Positions 7,886 to 17,400 of a stretch of DNA of 64,000 bases are shown piece by piece. The notes beneath the pieces are model-generated. The model was not told where the DNA came from, did no database searches, and saw only the letters and a list, made by a program, of their open reading frames with translations. The stretch is from Thermogemmatispora onikobensis (GTDB taxonomy: Bacteria > Chloroflexota > Ktedonobacteria > Ktedonobacterales > Ktedonobacteraceae). The stretch's first letter is position 1. Each line of letters opens with the position of its first letter. The translations under genes were made by a program, and so were the position numbers. The stretch lies in contig NZ_BDGT01000001.1 of NCBI RefSeq assembly GCF_001748285.1, positions 124,001-188,000 on the forward strand, read 5' to 3'.

Positions 7886-9316
7886 ATGACACCTGAAGAA
7901 GTTCTGCAATTTGCCAAGGAGCGCGGTGCCAAGATGGTAGACTTCAAATTTGTGGATCTACCGGGCACCTGGCAGCATTTTAGCGTCCCCTTACATGAGC
8001 TGGACGAGGAGACGTTTGTCGAGGGAAAGTACTTTGACGGATCAAGCATCCGTGGCTTCCAGACCATCGACGACAGCGACATGCTGGTAATCCCCGATCC
8101 AGATACAGCCTTCATGGACCCTTTTACCAGCGTCCCCACGTTGAGCCTCATCTGCACTGTCGCCCACCCAGGGCCGGGCGCGCATAAGCAGCCCTATAGC
8201 CGCGATCCACGCACGATTGCGCGTAAGGCGGAGGAATACCTGCGCTCGTCCGGGATCGCTGACGTGAGCTACTTTGGCCCCGAAGCCGAGTTTTTCGTGT
8301 TTGACAACGTGCGCTTCTCCTCGACCCAGAATGTGCAGTACGCCGAGGTCGATTCGGATGAGGCGCACTGGAATAGTGGCCGCAATGGTGGCGCCAACCT
8401 GGGCCATCGTCTCCGCCCGAAAGAGGGCTACTTCCCGGTTCCACCCAGCGACACGCTGCAGGATCTGCGCAGCGAGATGGTCCTGACGCTGGAGGAGCTG
8501 GGCGTTCCGGTCGAGGCCCAGCACCACGAGGTCGGCGGCGCCGGCCAGTGTGAGATCGATATTCGCTATAACACCCTGGTCAAGACCGCCGATAACCTGA
8601 TGATCTACAAGTATGTGGTGAAGAACACAGCACGCAGGCATGGGAAGACGGCGACCTTCATGCCGAAGCCAATCTTCGGCGACAACGGCTCCGGCATGCA
8701 CGTGCACCAGAGCCTGTGGAAGGGTGAGCGCCCGCTCTTCTACGACCCCGAGGGCTACGCCAGCCTCTCCCAGACGGCACGCTACTATATCGGCGGTCTG
8801 CTGACCCACGCTCCCGCGCTGCTGGCCATCGCTGCCTCGACGACCAATAGCTACAAGCGACTGGTGCCCGGCTTCGAGGCCCCCGTCAACCTGGTCTTCT
8901 CGAAGGCTAACCGCAGCGCCGCTGTGCGTATTCCCAATACCGATTGTCCATCGGCCAAGCGCATCGAGTTCCGTCCGCCCGATCCGACGGCCAATCCCTA
9001 TCTGACCTTCGCTGCTTTGCTGATGGCTGGCCTTGATGGCATCCGCCGCCAGATCGAGCCCAGCGAGCACGGCTTCGGGCCGGTCGACCGCGACCTGTAT
9101 CACCTCTCCCCGGAGGAGCTGCGCGAGATCGGCTCGGTCCCGGGCTCGCTGGAGGAGGCGCTCAAGGCTCTGGAGGATGATCATGCCTTCCTGCTGGAAG
9201 GCGGCGTCTTCACGACCGACGTGCTCGAACACTATGTTGAACTGAAGCGCACTCAGGTCAATGAGGTGCGCATGCGCCCCGTGCCGATTGAATTCGCCCT
9301 CTACTACGACGCCTGA
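7886..9316 (+). CDS. glnA: Type I glutamine synthetase (adenylylation-type)
   Basis: A 476-residue, full-length GSI subunit. It ligates ammonium to glutamate with ATP in a cytoplasmic dodecamer. Readable signatures are [11 protein letters not shown] (beta-grasp), [11 protein letters not shown] (metal ligands), GSGMHVHQS (ATP/metal), [19 protein letters not shown] and [16 protein letters not shown] tyrosine in DLYHLSPEE at about residue 405 sits where enterobacterial-type (GSI-beta) enzymes are adenylylated, so control by GlnE-like adenylylation is plausible; no glnE or glnB is in the window. It is followed by a strong terminator, so it is monocistronic. High C-ending codon use suggests high expression. 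Confidence 0.97.
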   Translation: MTPEEVLQFAKERGAKMVDFKFVDLPGTWQHFSVPLHELDEETFVEGKYFDGSSIRGFQTIDDSDMLVIPDPDTAFMDPFTSVPTLSLICTVAHPGPGAHKQPYSRDPRTIARKAEEYLRSSGIADVSYFGPEAEFFVFDNVRFSSTQNVQYAEVDSDEAHWNSGRNGGANLGHRLRPKEGYFPVPPSDTLQDLRSEMVLTLEELGVPVEAQHHEVGGAGQCEIDIRYNTLVKTADNLMIYKYVVKNTARRHGKTATFMPKPIFGDNGSGMHVHQSLWKGERPLFYDPEGYASLSQTARYYIGGLLTHAPALLAIAASTTNSYKRLVPGFEAPVNLVFSKANRSAAVRIPNTDCPSAKRIEFRPPDPTANPYLTFAALLMAGLDGIRRQIEPSEHGFGPVDRDLYHLSPEELREIGSVPGSLEEALKALEDDHAFLLEGGVFTTDVLEHYVELKRTQVNEVRMRPVPIEFALYYDA

Positions 9317-9348
9317 TCCTTCTGAGCTGATCGTACGCACAAGCGAGC

Positions 9349-9398
9349 GGACCCCGGGATGCTGGAGCTGAAGCAGTGTCCCGGGTCCGTTCTTTTTC
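9349..9398 (+). terminator. Rho-independent terminator of glnA
   Basis: GGACCCCGGGA (9349-9359) pairs with TCCCGGGTCC (9379-9388) with a single bulged C. The run TTCTTTTTCTCC follows, a classical intrinsic terminator 33 bases after the stop codon. Confidence 0.85.
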
Positions 9399-9454
9399 TC
9401 CTCGCCCCATTCCTCTGCGGTACGGCCCTCGCGGCGCCGGCGCTGCCTGCCCGG

Positions 9455-9485
9455 CTGACTGGCCTGGCTCTGGCTGTGATATAAT
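9455..9485 (+). promoter_or_regulatory. Extended -10 promoter of moaA
   Basis: TGATATAAT (9477-9485) is a consensus -10 with a TGN extension; a weak CTGACT (9455-9460) lies 19 bases upstream. It is 62 bases before the moaA ATG. A longer ORF start at 9376 lies inside the glnA terminator and is rejected. Confidence 0.5.
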
Positions 9486-9546
9486 TAAATGTCTATCCTA
9501 CCCACGCGGTATGATGTCATCCTCGCTCTGTCTGGAGAGGCGCTCT

Positions 9547-10539
9547 ATGGACCCGCTTGTTGATAGCTATGGCCGGCGCATTCGCAATCTGCGCATTTCT
9601 ATCACCGATAAGTGCAATTTCCGCTGTACGTATTGTATGCCCGCTGAAGGGCTGCCCTGGCTGAAGAAGGCCGAGATCCTCACCTACGAGGAGATTGAGC
9701 GGCTGGCCCGCCTGGCGGTCTCCATGGGCATTGAACAGATCCGTCTGACCGGTGGCGAACCACTCGTGCGCCGCGATGTCCCCGATCTGGTGCGCCGGCT
9801 GCGCCAGATCGAGGGCCTGCGTAGCCTCAGTCTGACGACCAATGGGGTGCTGCTCAAGCAGCTGGCCCATCCGTTGGCGGAGGCTGGCCTGACACGCATC
9901 AATGTCAGCCTCGATTCGCTGCTACGCGAGAAGTTTGCCCGTCTGACACGGCGCGATCAGCTCGACCGTGTGCTGGAAGGGCTGGAAGAGTTGGAAAAGT
10001 ATCCGACCATTCGTCCCATTAAGATTAATGCGGTGGCGATGCGCGGTTTCACCGAGGAGGAGGTGCTCGATTTCGTGCGCCTGGCCCGGCGCAAGGGCTA
10101 TGTGGTGCGCTGGATCGAGTTTATGCCTCTCGATGCCGATCAGATCTGGCGCAAGGAGGATATTCTGACGGGCGCTGAGATTCAGGCGATTATCGAGGCC
10201 GAGTACGGCCCGCTGGTGCCGATCCAGGGTGATCCCTCCGAAACCGCCCGCCGCTATACCTTCAGCGATGGCGTCGGCGAGGTGGGCTTTATCAATCCTG
10301 TCAGTGAGCCGTTCTGCTCCACCTGCGATCGCATCCGCTTGACCGCCGATGGGCAGCTGCGCACCTGCCTCTTCGCGACCGAAGAAACCGACCTGCGAAC
10401 GCCGCTGCGCTCGGGTGCTTCTGATGAGGAGCTGATGGCGATTATCCGCCGCGCTGTCTGGCACAAGGAGCTAAAACACTATATTGGCGATAAGCGCTTC
10501 AGGCGCGCGAGCCGCACGATGTCTATGATTGGTGGGTAA
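9547..10539 (+). CDS. moaA: GTP 3',8-cyclase MoaA (molybdenum cofactor biosynthesis)
   Basis: A 330-residue radical SAM enzyme for the first step of molybdopterin synthesis, converting GTP to 3',8-cyclo-GTP in the cytoplasm. The N-terminal cluster CNFRCTYC supplies Cys23, Cys27 and Cys30. TGGEPLVRRD is the SAM-binding GGE motif. The second [4Fe-4S] site is formed by CSTCDRIRLTADG..TCLF. The chain ends MSMIGG, the conserved double-glycine tail. ATG 9547 is chosen because GGAGAGG lies seven bases upstream and the family starts a few residues before YGRRIRNLRIS. No other moa gene is adjacent. Confidence 0.96.
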   Translation: MDPLVDSYGRRIRNLRISITDKCNFRCTYCMPAEGLPWLKKAEILTYEEIERLARLAVSMGIEQIRLTGGEPLVRRDVPDLVRRLRQIEGLRSLSLTTNGVLLKQLAHPLAEAGLTRINVSLDSLLREKFARLTRRDQLDRVLEGLEELEKYPTIRPIKINAVAMRGFTEEEVLDFVRLARRKGYVVRWIEFMPLDADQIWRKEDILTGAEIQAIIEAEYGPLVPIQGDPSETARRYTFSDGVGEVGFINPVSEPFCSTCDRIRLTADGQLRTCLFATEETDLRTPLRSGASDEELMAIIRRAVWHKELKHYIGDKRFRRASRTMSMIGG

Positions 10540-10915
10540 ACACTTCCTCGGCCCCTGCGCGCGAGTCTGGGCGTGAGAGGAGAAGGTCAGTGCTGTCTCT
10601 GCTTCCCGGTGTGCCGTATGCCCTCGGGGCTGCCCTTGCCTCCCTGAATATGGTAGACTGGTGGCGCAGTGGCGCCTGCTGCTGCTGGCAAGCGAAGGAA
10701 GGCTGTGCGCCTGACCAAGACAAGACGGTCCAGACGAGCCAAACTGCTTGTAGGGGAGCGCCCGCCGTCTGTTGGTCGGCAGTCTGAGCGTGCTCTCTCC
10801 GTCCCAGGGCTGGCACGGGTGAGCAGGTAAAGAGAGGGCGGGGCCTCCCTCAGCGAGCGCAAGGCGACCACCCCACTATCCGTCACACATGAGCGAGCAG
10901 AGGAGGAGAGTGCGC
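10540..10915 (+). other. 376-base leader/spacer upstream of thyX with a long hairpin
   Basis: No gene is seen. GACCAAGACAAGACGG (10713-10728) pairs imperfectly with CCGTCTGTTGGTC (10765-10777) around a 36-base loop, a sizeable RNA structure ~140 bases before the thyX start. Around 10647-10661 a TATGGTAGACT stretch could be a -10. Ribosome binding site GAGGAGGAG is at 10899-10907. Confidence 0.4.
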
Positions 10916-11836
10916 ATGGCACAGCGATCCGCCGAGGAGTTGTTTCACGAGCTGCAGGGTGAGGAGCACGACGGCTTTGTGGCCATTCATGTCCCGGTCC
11001 AGCGTTCCCCCGCAGGCGTTCCCTACCTGACCGCCCCGGGGGTAGTGCTGTTGGCTCGTCCGCAGACGAACCTGCAGGGCCTGGCCCCGTTTTTAGAGGG
11101 CTTTGATCCGTCCTATCGCTTCCAGGAGTATGTTGCTGATCCGACGGTGTTGCCCGATGGGGCCCAGCTCTGCAAGGTGGCGGGCCAGACCTGCTATCTG
11201 AGCTTTGGGCCGAGGCGCACGCCGAACGCCCAGGCCAGGCGGTATTTCGATCATCTGAAGGAGTCGCGCCACGGCTCGGTGCTGGAGCACGCCACCTTTA
11301 GCTTTTTTGTCTACGGCATCTCGCGCAGCGTGACCCACGAACTGATCCGCCACCGTGCCGGCTTCAGCTATTCGCAGACCAGTCAGCGCTTTGTCGATGG
11401 GCGCACACTCCGCTTTGTTGAGCGTCCCGAGTATCGTCAGGATGAGCACCTGCACCGCCTCTTTGTGCAGCGCATCGAGCGCGCCGCAGCTGAGTATGCC
11501 GAGCTGAGCGAGTATCTGCTGGCCCGCCAGCAGGCCGGCGATCCTTTGTTGAGCGCGGAGGCGCGCACGGATCTGCGCAAGCGCGTGCAGCAATGCTCGC
11601 GTTCGCTGCTGCCCAATGAGACAGAGGCGCCGCTGGTGGTGACAGCCAATGCCCGGGCCTGGCGCCATGTGATCGAGGAGCGGACCGCGCCGCATACCGA
11701 GATCGAGATCCGCGAGCTGCTGGTTCGCATCTTTGTCTGCCTGGCGCTGGTCGACCCTATCCTCTTCGGGGACTATGTGCTCGAGGGCCTGCCAGACGGG
11801 ACCTATAGCGTACGCACACCCTATGAGAAGGTGTGA
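10916..11836 (+). CDS. thyX: Flavin-dependent thymidylate synthase ThyX
   Basis: A 306-residue FAD-dependent enzyme that makes dTMP from dUMP using methylene-THF and NADPH. The diagnostic RHRxxS-type motif appears as RHRAGFSYSQTSQR at about residues 150-163, preceded by HGSVLEHATFSFFVYGISRSVTHEL, the FAD/dUMP pocket. It is longer than the ~220-250-residue minimal ThyX because of an N-terminal ~80-residue extension with an EL..EEHDGFVAIHVPV stretch. ATG 10916 is preferred over ATG 10889 because GAGGAGGAG precedes it by eight bases. No thyA is present in the window. It is convergent with the GNAT gene, 32 bases apart. Confidence 0.93.
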   Translation: MAQRSAEELFHELQGEEHDGFVAIHVPVQRSPAGVPYLTAPGVVLLARPQTNLQGLAPFLEGFDPSYRFQEYVADPTVLPDGAQLCKVAGQTCYLSFGPRRTPNAQARRYFDHLKESRHGSVLEHATFSFFVYGISRSVTHELIRHRAGFSYSQTSQRFVDGRTLRFVERPEYRQDEHLHRLFVQRIERAAAEYAELSEYLLARQQAGDPLLSAEARTDLRKRVQQCSRSLLPNETEAPLVVTANARAWRHVIEERTAPHTEIEIRELLVRIFVCLALVDPILFGDYVLEGLPDGTYSVRTPYEKV

Positions 11837-11868
11837 GAGGGCAGCCGAGGCGGCGTGCTGGCAGGGGA

Positions 11869-12429
11869 CTAGAGCAGCGGATGGCGATAGAGACGGAAGC
11901 CGTCGTCGGCAGCGCGCTGCCCCGCACAGGTCGCGTCAGCAACAGCCTCCAGCTCACAGCGGGCGGCCAGCCGCTCCGAGGCCGGATCACGGCGTGGAAG
12001 CAGGACCTCGAACCAGAGCGGCAGCCCCTGCCGCTGGCTCTCGTCCTCTAGCTCTGTTCCCCAGAGCCGGGCCCGATTGAGGGCGCAAATCAGCAGCGCC
12101 CTTCCGCCACCGCGGCGGCGATGGTCTGGATGGACCGTGCCTTCGCAGCGCAGATGGTACCCTTCCCCATCGCGTACAAGATGCAACAGGGTATAGCCAA
12201 TCAGCTCGCCCTCCACTCCTTCAAGCGTCCCTCCCTGTCCCCACGTATTCAGCTCATCGTCGTCGTCAAGCAAGACGAAGAGCGTGGGTCCCGGCTCATC
12301 GTCCTCAGCCTTCGCCCGCCAGTCCTCCCAGGCTGCTTGCGAAAAGAGACAGCCGTCGACCGTCTGAGCCTGTTGCTGGAGATCCCTGAGCTGCTCCAGG
12401 TCGCCTGATCGTGCCTCGCGAACGCGCAC
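11869..12429 (-). CDS. GNAT-family N-acetyltransferase
   Basis: About 186 residues. The N-terminal VRVREARSGDLEQLRDL is the usual GNAT beta1-alpha1. A central ELIGYTLLHLV strand is followed by CEGTVHPDHRRRGGGRALL, the acetyl-CoA pyrophosphate-binding motif A (R/Q-x-x-G-x-G/A). The C-terminal part, with SERLAARCELEAVA..GFRLYR, matches the family's last helix and strand. Acceptor unknown. GTG 12429 is chosen because AAGGGAGGGAAAGCCC directly precedes it; the longer GTG at 12507 has no ribosome binding site. An acidic loop (LLDDDDEL) is unusual. Confidence 0.75.
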   Translation of the reverse strand: MRVREARSGDLEQLRDLQQQAQTVDGCLFSQAAWEDWRAKAEDDEPGPTLFVLLDDDDELNTWGQGGTLEGVEGELIGYTLLHLVRDGEGYHLRCEGTVHPDHRRRGGGRALLICALNRARLWGTELEDESQRQGLPLWFEVLLPRRDPASERLAARCELEAVADATCAGQRAADDGFRLYRHPLL

Positions 12430-12551
12430 GGGCTTTCCCTCCCTTGCTGCCACTGCGGAGTTGGGAATGTGGTGCGTCTGCCTGGCCCATCTCGTCCAGG
12501 ACGCCACACGGAGCGCCGAGCTGCCAGGAGAAGCCAGGCCGTACCTCTCCT

Positions 12552-12581
12552 ATAATAGCGCGTTTTCTCCTCTGTGGGCAA
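12552..12581 (-). promoter_or_regulatory. Promoter of the GNAT gene
   Basis: Minus strand TTGCCC (12581-12576), an 18-base spacer and TATTAT (12557-12552), giving a leader of about 115 bases to GTG 12429. It has the same architecture as the 5S rRNA promoter (TTGACA-18-TATTAT). Confidence 0.5.
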
Positions 12582-12671
12582 TGCTGACCGCGGCCTGCCT
12601 GTCGCTTTCCCACTTGCTGTCAAGATAGAGCCTGTCACCCGCTCTCACCCCCTCCCGCCGGCTGGCTGTCA

Positions 12672-12677
12672 TATAAT
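12672..12677 (+). promoter_or_regulatory. -10 element for the class V aminotransferase gene
   Basis: A perfect TATAAT within TGTCATATAATG, ~110 bases before ATG 12786. No good -35 is visible. The 356 bases between the divergent GNAT and aminotransferase genes hold only these two promoters. Confidence 0.4.
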
Positions 12678-12785
12678 GTGGATTGTCTGCGCTCTCATCA
12701 ATAGAGAGATTTCGATGTTTGTGGCAAGGAAGAGAGCGCGCTGCCACCAGAATAACCACCACTACCACCAGGAGAGCAAAGAAGG

Positions 12786-13961
12786 ATGGTCTTGCGCGAT
12801 TCTGCTGCTGCTCAGAGACTCCAGGCGATTCGGGAAGCCATGCCGGCAACGACTGCCCACACCTATTTGAATACCGGCACCTTCGGGCCATTGCCGCGCT
12901 GTGTGATTGAGGCCATGCACGAGCGGCTTCAGGAGGAATGGCAGGAAGGGCGTCTTGGGGCAGGGGCGCATGCTTCTCTGTTGGGGCACTACCAGGAGGC
13001 CAGGCGGCGTTGTGCTGAGCTCCTCAATGCCAGCGTTGACGAGATCGCCCTGACGGATAACACTGGTGAGGGACTCAACATCATTGCTTTTGGTCTCAAC
13101 TGGCGGGAAGGCGATGAGGTGATCACGACGAACCACGAGCATATCAGTGCTCTGGCTCCCCTGTACCAGTTGCGCGAGCGCTATGGGGTACGCCTGCGTA
13201 TTGCAGACCTGGGCGAGCGTGGGGAGCGCCCGGCAGAGGAGGAGATCGCCAGGCTGATCACCCCGCGGACGCGCCTGATTGTGCTCTCGCACGTTTCCTT
13301 TATGACAGGGGCGCGCTTCGACGTCAGCGCGGTGACGGCGCTGGGGAGGCGCCACGGGCTGCCGGTGCTGGTCGATGGGGCCCAGGCCGCAGGGGCGATC
13401 GCCGTCGATGTCCAGGAGCTGGAGGTCGATTTCTATGCCTTTCCGATGCACAAGTGGCTCTGCGGTCCCGACGGAACAGGAGGTCTCTATGTCCGGCAGA
13501 CAGCCCTGAGCCAGGTGCAGTCGACCTATGTTGGCTACTATTCGCTCAAGCATGAACAAAGCGGCGCCTGGGGGCTCCACGAGACGGCGCAGCGCTTCGA
13601 GCTGGGAGGAAGACAGACAGCGGCCCTGGCGGGGCAGAGTCGCGTCTTGCGCTGGCTAGGCGAGGAGGTTGGCCATCGCTGGGTGCAGGAACGCATTGCG
13701 GCCCTCAACCGTTATGCCGCCGAGCTGCTCAGCGAGGTGCCGGGGGTCAGCGTGCTCACGCCCCAGCCAGGAGCGAGCGGCCTGCTCTCCTTCACCTTTA
13801 CGCGGGCCGAGCCAGAGGCAGTTGTCCGTCGCCTGGCGGAGGAGCACAACGTACTGATTCGGAGTATTCATGAGCGTCAGGCGTTGCGTCTTTCGACAGG
13901 ATTTTACAATACCGAAGAAGAGCTGGAACGGGTTGCAGCGATTCTCCGGGCCTGGCCCTAG
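12786..13961 (+). CDS. PLP-dependent class V aminotransferase / isopenicillin-N-epimerase-like protein
   Basis: A 391-residue fold-type I PLP enzyme. YLNTGTFGPLP opens the active site, TDNTGEGLN binds the cofactor phosphate, VLSHVSFMTG and VDGAQAAG (Asp about 197) hold the pyridine ring, and Lys223 in FPMHKWLCGPDGTGG is the Schiff-base lysine. The C-terminal LRLSTGFYNTEEELE matches NifS/SufS-like and isopenicillin-N-epimerase-like members. A catalytic cysteine loop typical of cysteine desulfurases is not evident, so desulfurase activity is not claimed. It stands alone with its own promoter; the next feature is the opposite-strand 5S rRNA. Confidence 0.85.
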   Translation: MVLRDSAAAQRLQAIREAMPATTAHTYLNTGTFGPLPRCVIEAMHERLQEEWQEGRLGAGAHASLLGHYQEARRRCAELLNASVDEIALTDNTGEGLNIIAFGLNWREGDEVITTNHEHISALAPLYQLRERYGVRLRIADLGERGERPAEEEIARLITPRTRLIVLSHVSFMTGARFDVSAVTALGRRHGLPVLVDGAQAAGAIAVDVQELEVDFYAFPMHKWLCGPDGTGGLYVRQTALSQVQSTYVGYYSLKHEQSGAWGLHETAQRFELGGRQTAALAGQSRVLRWLGEEVGHRWVQERIAALNRYAAELLSEVPGVSVLTPQPGASGLLSFTFTRAEPEAVVRRLAEEHNVLIRSIHERQALRLSTGFYNTEEELERVAAILRAWP

Positions 13962-14071
13962 TGGCCGCCAGAGAGAGCGACCAACGCGGGAAAAGGTGTC
14001 TCGGTTGGAAGGGGGAGGGCCCGCAGGGGTCGCCAGGTTGAGGGAGCAGAGAGGGGCTACTAACGAAGAAC

Positions 14072-14088
14072 GCCCGTGAGCGCGGGTG
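14072..14088 (-). terminator. Possible 5S rRNA terminator
   Basis: On the minus strand CCCG-CGCTCA-CGGG is followed by CGTTCTTCGTT, immediately after the mature 5S sequence. The stem is short, so this is tentative. Confidence 0.35.
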
Positions 14089-14089
14089 A

Positions 14090-14206
<117 letters not shown>

Positions 14207-14243
14207 CACCTGCACTCACAGGCGTCTGCGCTTGACGTCAGGT

Positions 14244-14273
14244 ATAATAGCATAGCGTAGCCGCTCCTGTCAA
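14244..14273 (-). promoter_or_regulatory. Promoter of the orphan 5S rRNA
   Basis: Minus strand TTGACA (14273-14268), an 18-base spacer and TATTAT (14249-14244). Predicted transcription start is near 14237, ~30 bases upstream of the mature 5' end, consistent with a processed precursor. Confidence 0.7.
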
Positions 14274-14406
14274 GAGGCAAATTGCAGTGGGGGAAAAACT
14301 GGGAGAGGAGGCTGGGGCCGGGGCCACTGCCCTTTCTGGGTGGTGGAGCGGCTCCGGCCTCTCCTCGTTGCTGCCGAGGCGTGGGCAAGAAGACCGGCTG
14401 GTTTGT

Positions 14407-17400
14407 TCAGCCTGAGCGCTGGCGAGCTACCACGGCCTCTGCTTCGCTCAGGCGCAGTGAGGCCAGACGAGAAACGCTGTCACTGCCCATTGAGACGCCG
14501 TAGATGGCCTGAGCGGCGGTCATCGTTACCCGGTTATGGGTAATGACGATGAACTGAGTGCGCTCGGCCAGGCGCTTGAGGATATCGCAGAAGCGCGAGA
14601 CATTGGACTCGTCGAGGGCGGCGTCGACCTCGTCCAGGAGGCAGAAGGGTGGCGGATTGATTTCCAGGAGTGAGAAGAGCAAGGCCGCCGAGACCAGAGC
14701 GCGCTCACCGCCGGAGAGCAGGGAGAGATCCTGCACCTTTTTGCCGGGGGGCTGGACAATGACCTCGACTCCGAAGGGGAGGCCGCTGCGGGCTGTGTTG
14801 GAGGCATCCTCTGAGGGAGGAGTCTCTCCGTCCTCCTCAGCGCTGTGGCCATTGCGGGCTGCCTGGCCACCTCCCCGGACCTGAGAGCCGCCGGGGGAGC
14901 CGTTGGTGGCGGAGTGTCCTCCAGAGCCATCCGGGGAGCGATCTCCTCCCTTGCTGACGACCAGTTCCAGACGGGCCTGGCCGCCGTTGAAGAGGGTCCG
15001 AAAGTGCTCGCGGAAGCGAGCATTGACGGCCTCGAAGGTGGTTTCGAACTGGCGCGTCATGGTGGCATCGAGCTGGCTGATGATAGTGTGGAGTTGTTCG
15101 GCGGCCTGTTCCATGTCGGCGATCTGGGAGCTGAGGAACTCGAAGCGCTGCCGCTCCTCCTCGTACTGACGTGGGGCATCGGGATCGCAGCCCCCAAGGG
15201 CCTTGAGGCGGCTGCGGGTCTGCTCGATCTGGCGACGGAGGCGGCGCAGCGTGGCCTCTTCATCGCGCTCCTGGCCGTCGCCCTCGGCCCCGGCTGGTGC
15301 GAGCTGGGGGAGAAGCTGGGCTAACTCCTGGGGGTGGCTCAGGCCCAGGTCCTCCTGGAGCTGACTCTGCAGGGCTTCGAGGGCATCGCGGGCCCGTTGG
15401 CTCTCCAGCAGGCAGCGTCGATAGAGAACCTCGCACTGACCGTGCGCCTGACGCAGCGTGGTCAGTTCCTGCTCGCTGGTCGTGAGCCGTTGCTCTAGTT
15501 CGCGCAGGGCCTGCTCGTGCTGCTGGACGAGTAGCCCAGCCTGCCGGGCCTGCTCACGGGCCTGGGACAGCTCGCTCTGCTGACGAGCGATGCTCTCGCG
15601 CAGGCGCTGCTGCTGCTCTTCGGCCTGGCGCAGGCGGAGCTGCTGCTGCTCAAGCTGGGTGCGCAGCTCCTGTTGCTGTTCCTGCACCTCTGCTACCTGG
15701 CGCTCCAGGGTCTTGGCTTCCTGGCGTTTGACGGCCATCTGAGTGCGTAGGCGACCCAGCTCCTCCTGCTGGCGACGATAGGAGGCGGCGCGCTCCTCGA
15801 CCTGGGCCTGCAGCTCCTCAACCAGGCCCTGGAGCTCCTGCTGGGCCCGCTCGTGGGCCTGCACTCGCTCGCGAGTGGCCTGTACCTCCTGTTCCAGACC
15901 AGCGATTTCTGCCGCGAGCTGCTGCTCGACCGAGGTAGCCAGCTTCAGCTCGGTCTGGAGCCGCTCCTGCTCACGCTCGCTGTGGGCCAGCGCCCGGCTT
16001 ACTTCCTGCAGGCGGGCTGCGTTTTTCTGCACCTCGCGCTCCAGGGCAGCCTGTTCGGCGCGTCGTCCTTCCTGCGCGCGCTGGATCTCGCTGATGAGGC
16101 CATTGAGGCGGTCGATATGGGCCTTCTGGCCCTCAAGCTGAGCCGGCAGCTCGCGTAGCTCGCGCTCATAGTGGAGAAGACCCCCTTGTTGCTCTCCCTG
16201 GGCGTCGCCGCCGCTCAGCCAGCCCGCCTGCAGCGAAAGCACTGCGCCTTTGCGCGTGACCAGGGCACGTAAGGGCCGCCCGGCCCAGGCGGTGAACGTC
16301 TGTGTCTGGGCAAGGAGCTGGGAAGCGGTGGTCAGGTCTTCCACCAGCAGAACGCCTGCCAGCAAACGGTAGCAGAGCGGCTGGTACTGATCTTCACTCT
16401 CGACCAGTTGCCAGGCCAGCCCGAGCACTGCCTGGCGTAGGGTGGGCGACTCCTCAAGAAGCCGCTGCAGAGCAGCCCGCTCTTGCTCGGCTTGGGGGGG
16501 AAGAGCGGGAGAAGCAGGAAGGCTGCCAGCGGGGGGTAGCTCCTCGTGAAGCCAGAGGAGCAAGGCGCGCCCGGCACGGCTGCGCTCCAGGTAGGCCAGG
16601 CAGTGCTCGGCCTCGGCGCGTGTTGTGACCACCACGCCTTGCAGGGCCTCACCGAGAGCGGCTTCGATGGCGCGCTCCAGTCCGGCGGGTGCCAGAACCA
16701 GGCGCGGAAGGGGGGCGAGCAGGCCCGGTACCTGCTCGCGCGGAGCGCGAAGCAAGGCGCGAACGCCCTCACTATAGCCGCTGAGATCGCGCTGCCAGGT
16801 GCGTAGCATGGCCAGACGGTCGGCCAACGAGCGGCGTGTCCGCTCGGCCTCGGCCAGCAGCCCCTTGAGGCGTTCCAGCTCCTGCTGAGCCTCCTGGAGG
16901 CTGCGCTGGAGCGCCTGTTTGCGCTGCAAGAGCTGCTGCTCCTCGTCGCGGGCCACTTGCAGTTGTGAGCGTTGCTCGGCCAGTCGCGTCTCCAGGGAAC
17001 GCAGCGCCTGCTGCGCCTGGGCCAGTGCCTCGCGGCGCGCCGCCAGCGTGCGATTGCGCTCGCCCAGATGTTTCTGCTGGCGCCCCAGCTCGGTCTGGGT
17101 GGCGCCCAGCCGGGCCTGTGTCTGGATGAGGTCGTTCTGGGCAGCACGCAGCCGGCGCTCGTCCAGCTCGTAATCCTTCTGGGCGCGGGCGACCGTAGCC
17201 TCCAGGGAAGCCAGGGCCTGGGCTGCTTCGTCGAGGGCATCGCGGGCCTGTTCGCGGGCCTCCTCCAGATCGGTCAGGCGCTGCTGAGTGGCGATGAGGC
17301 GCTCGCGCAGCTGGCGCTCTTGGCGCTGCTGCTCTTCGCGCTGCCGCTGCAGGCCAGTCACCCGCTCCTCAGCAACGGCCAGCTCGCGTTCCAGACGCTG

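Noticed and set aside
8042-9340. 432-residue ORF antisense to glnA
   Set aside because: Glutamine synthetase is certain on the other strand; the antisense frame is open only because of GC-rich codons and has no family motif or ribosome binding site.
9376-9546. N-terminal extension of MoaA
   Set aside because: The first start overlaps the glnA terminator, and the extension lacks family similarity.
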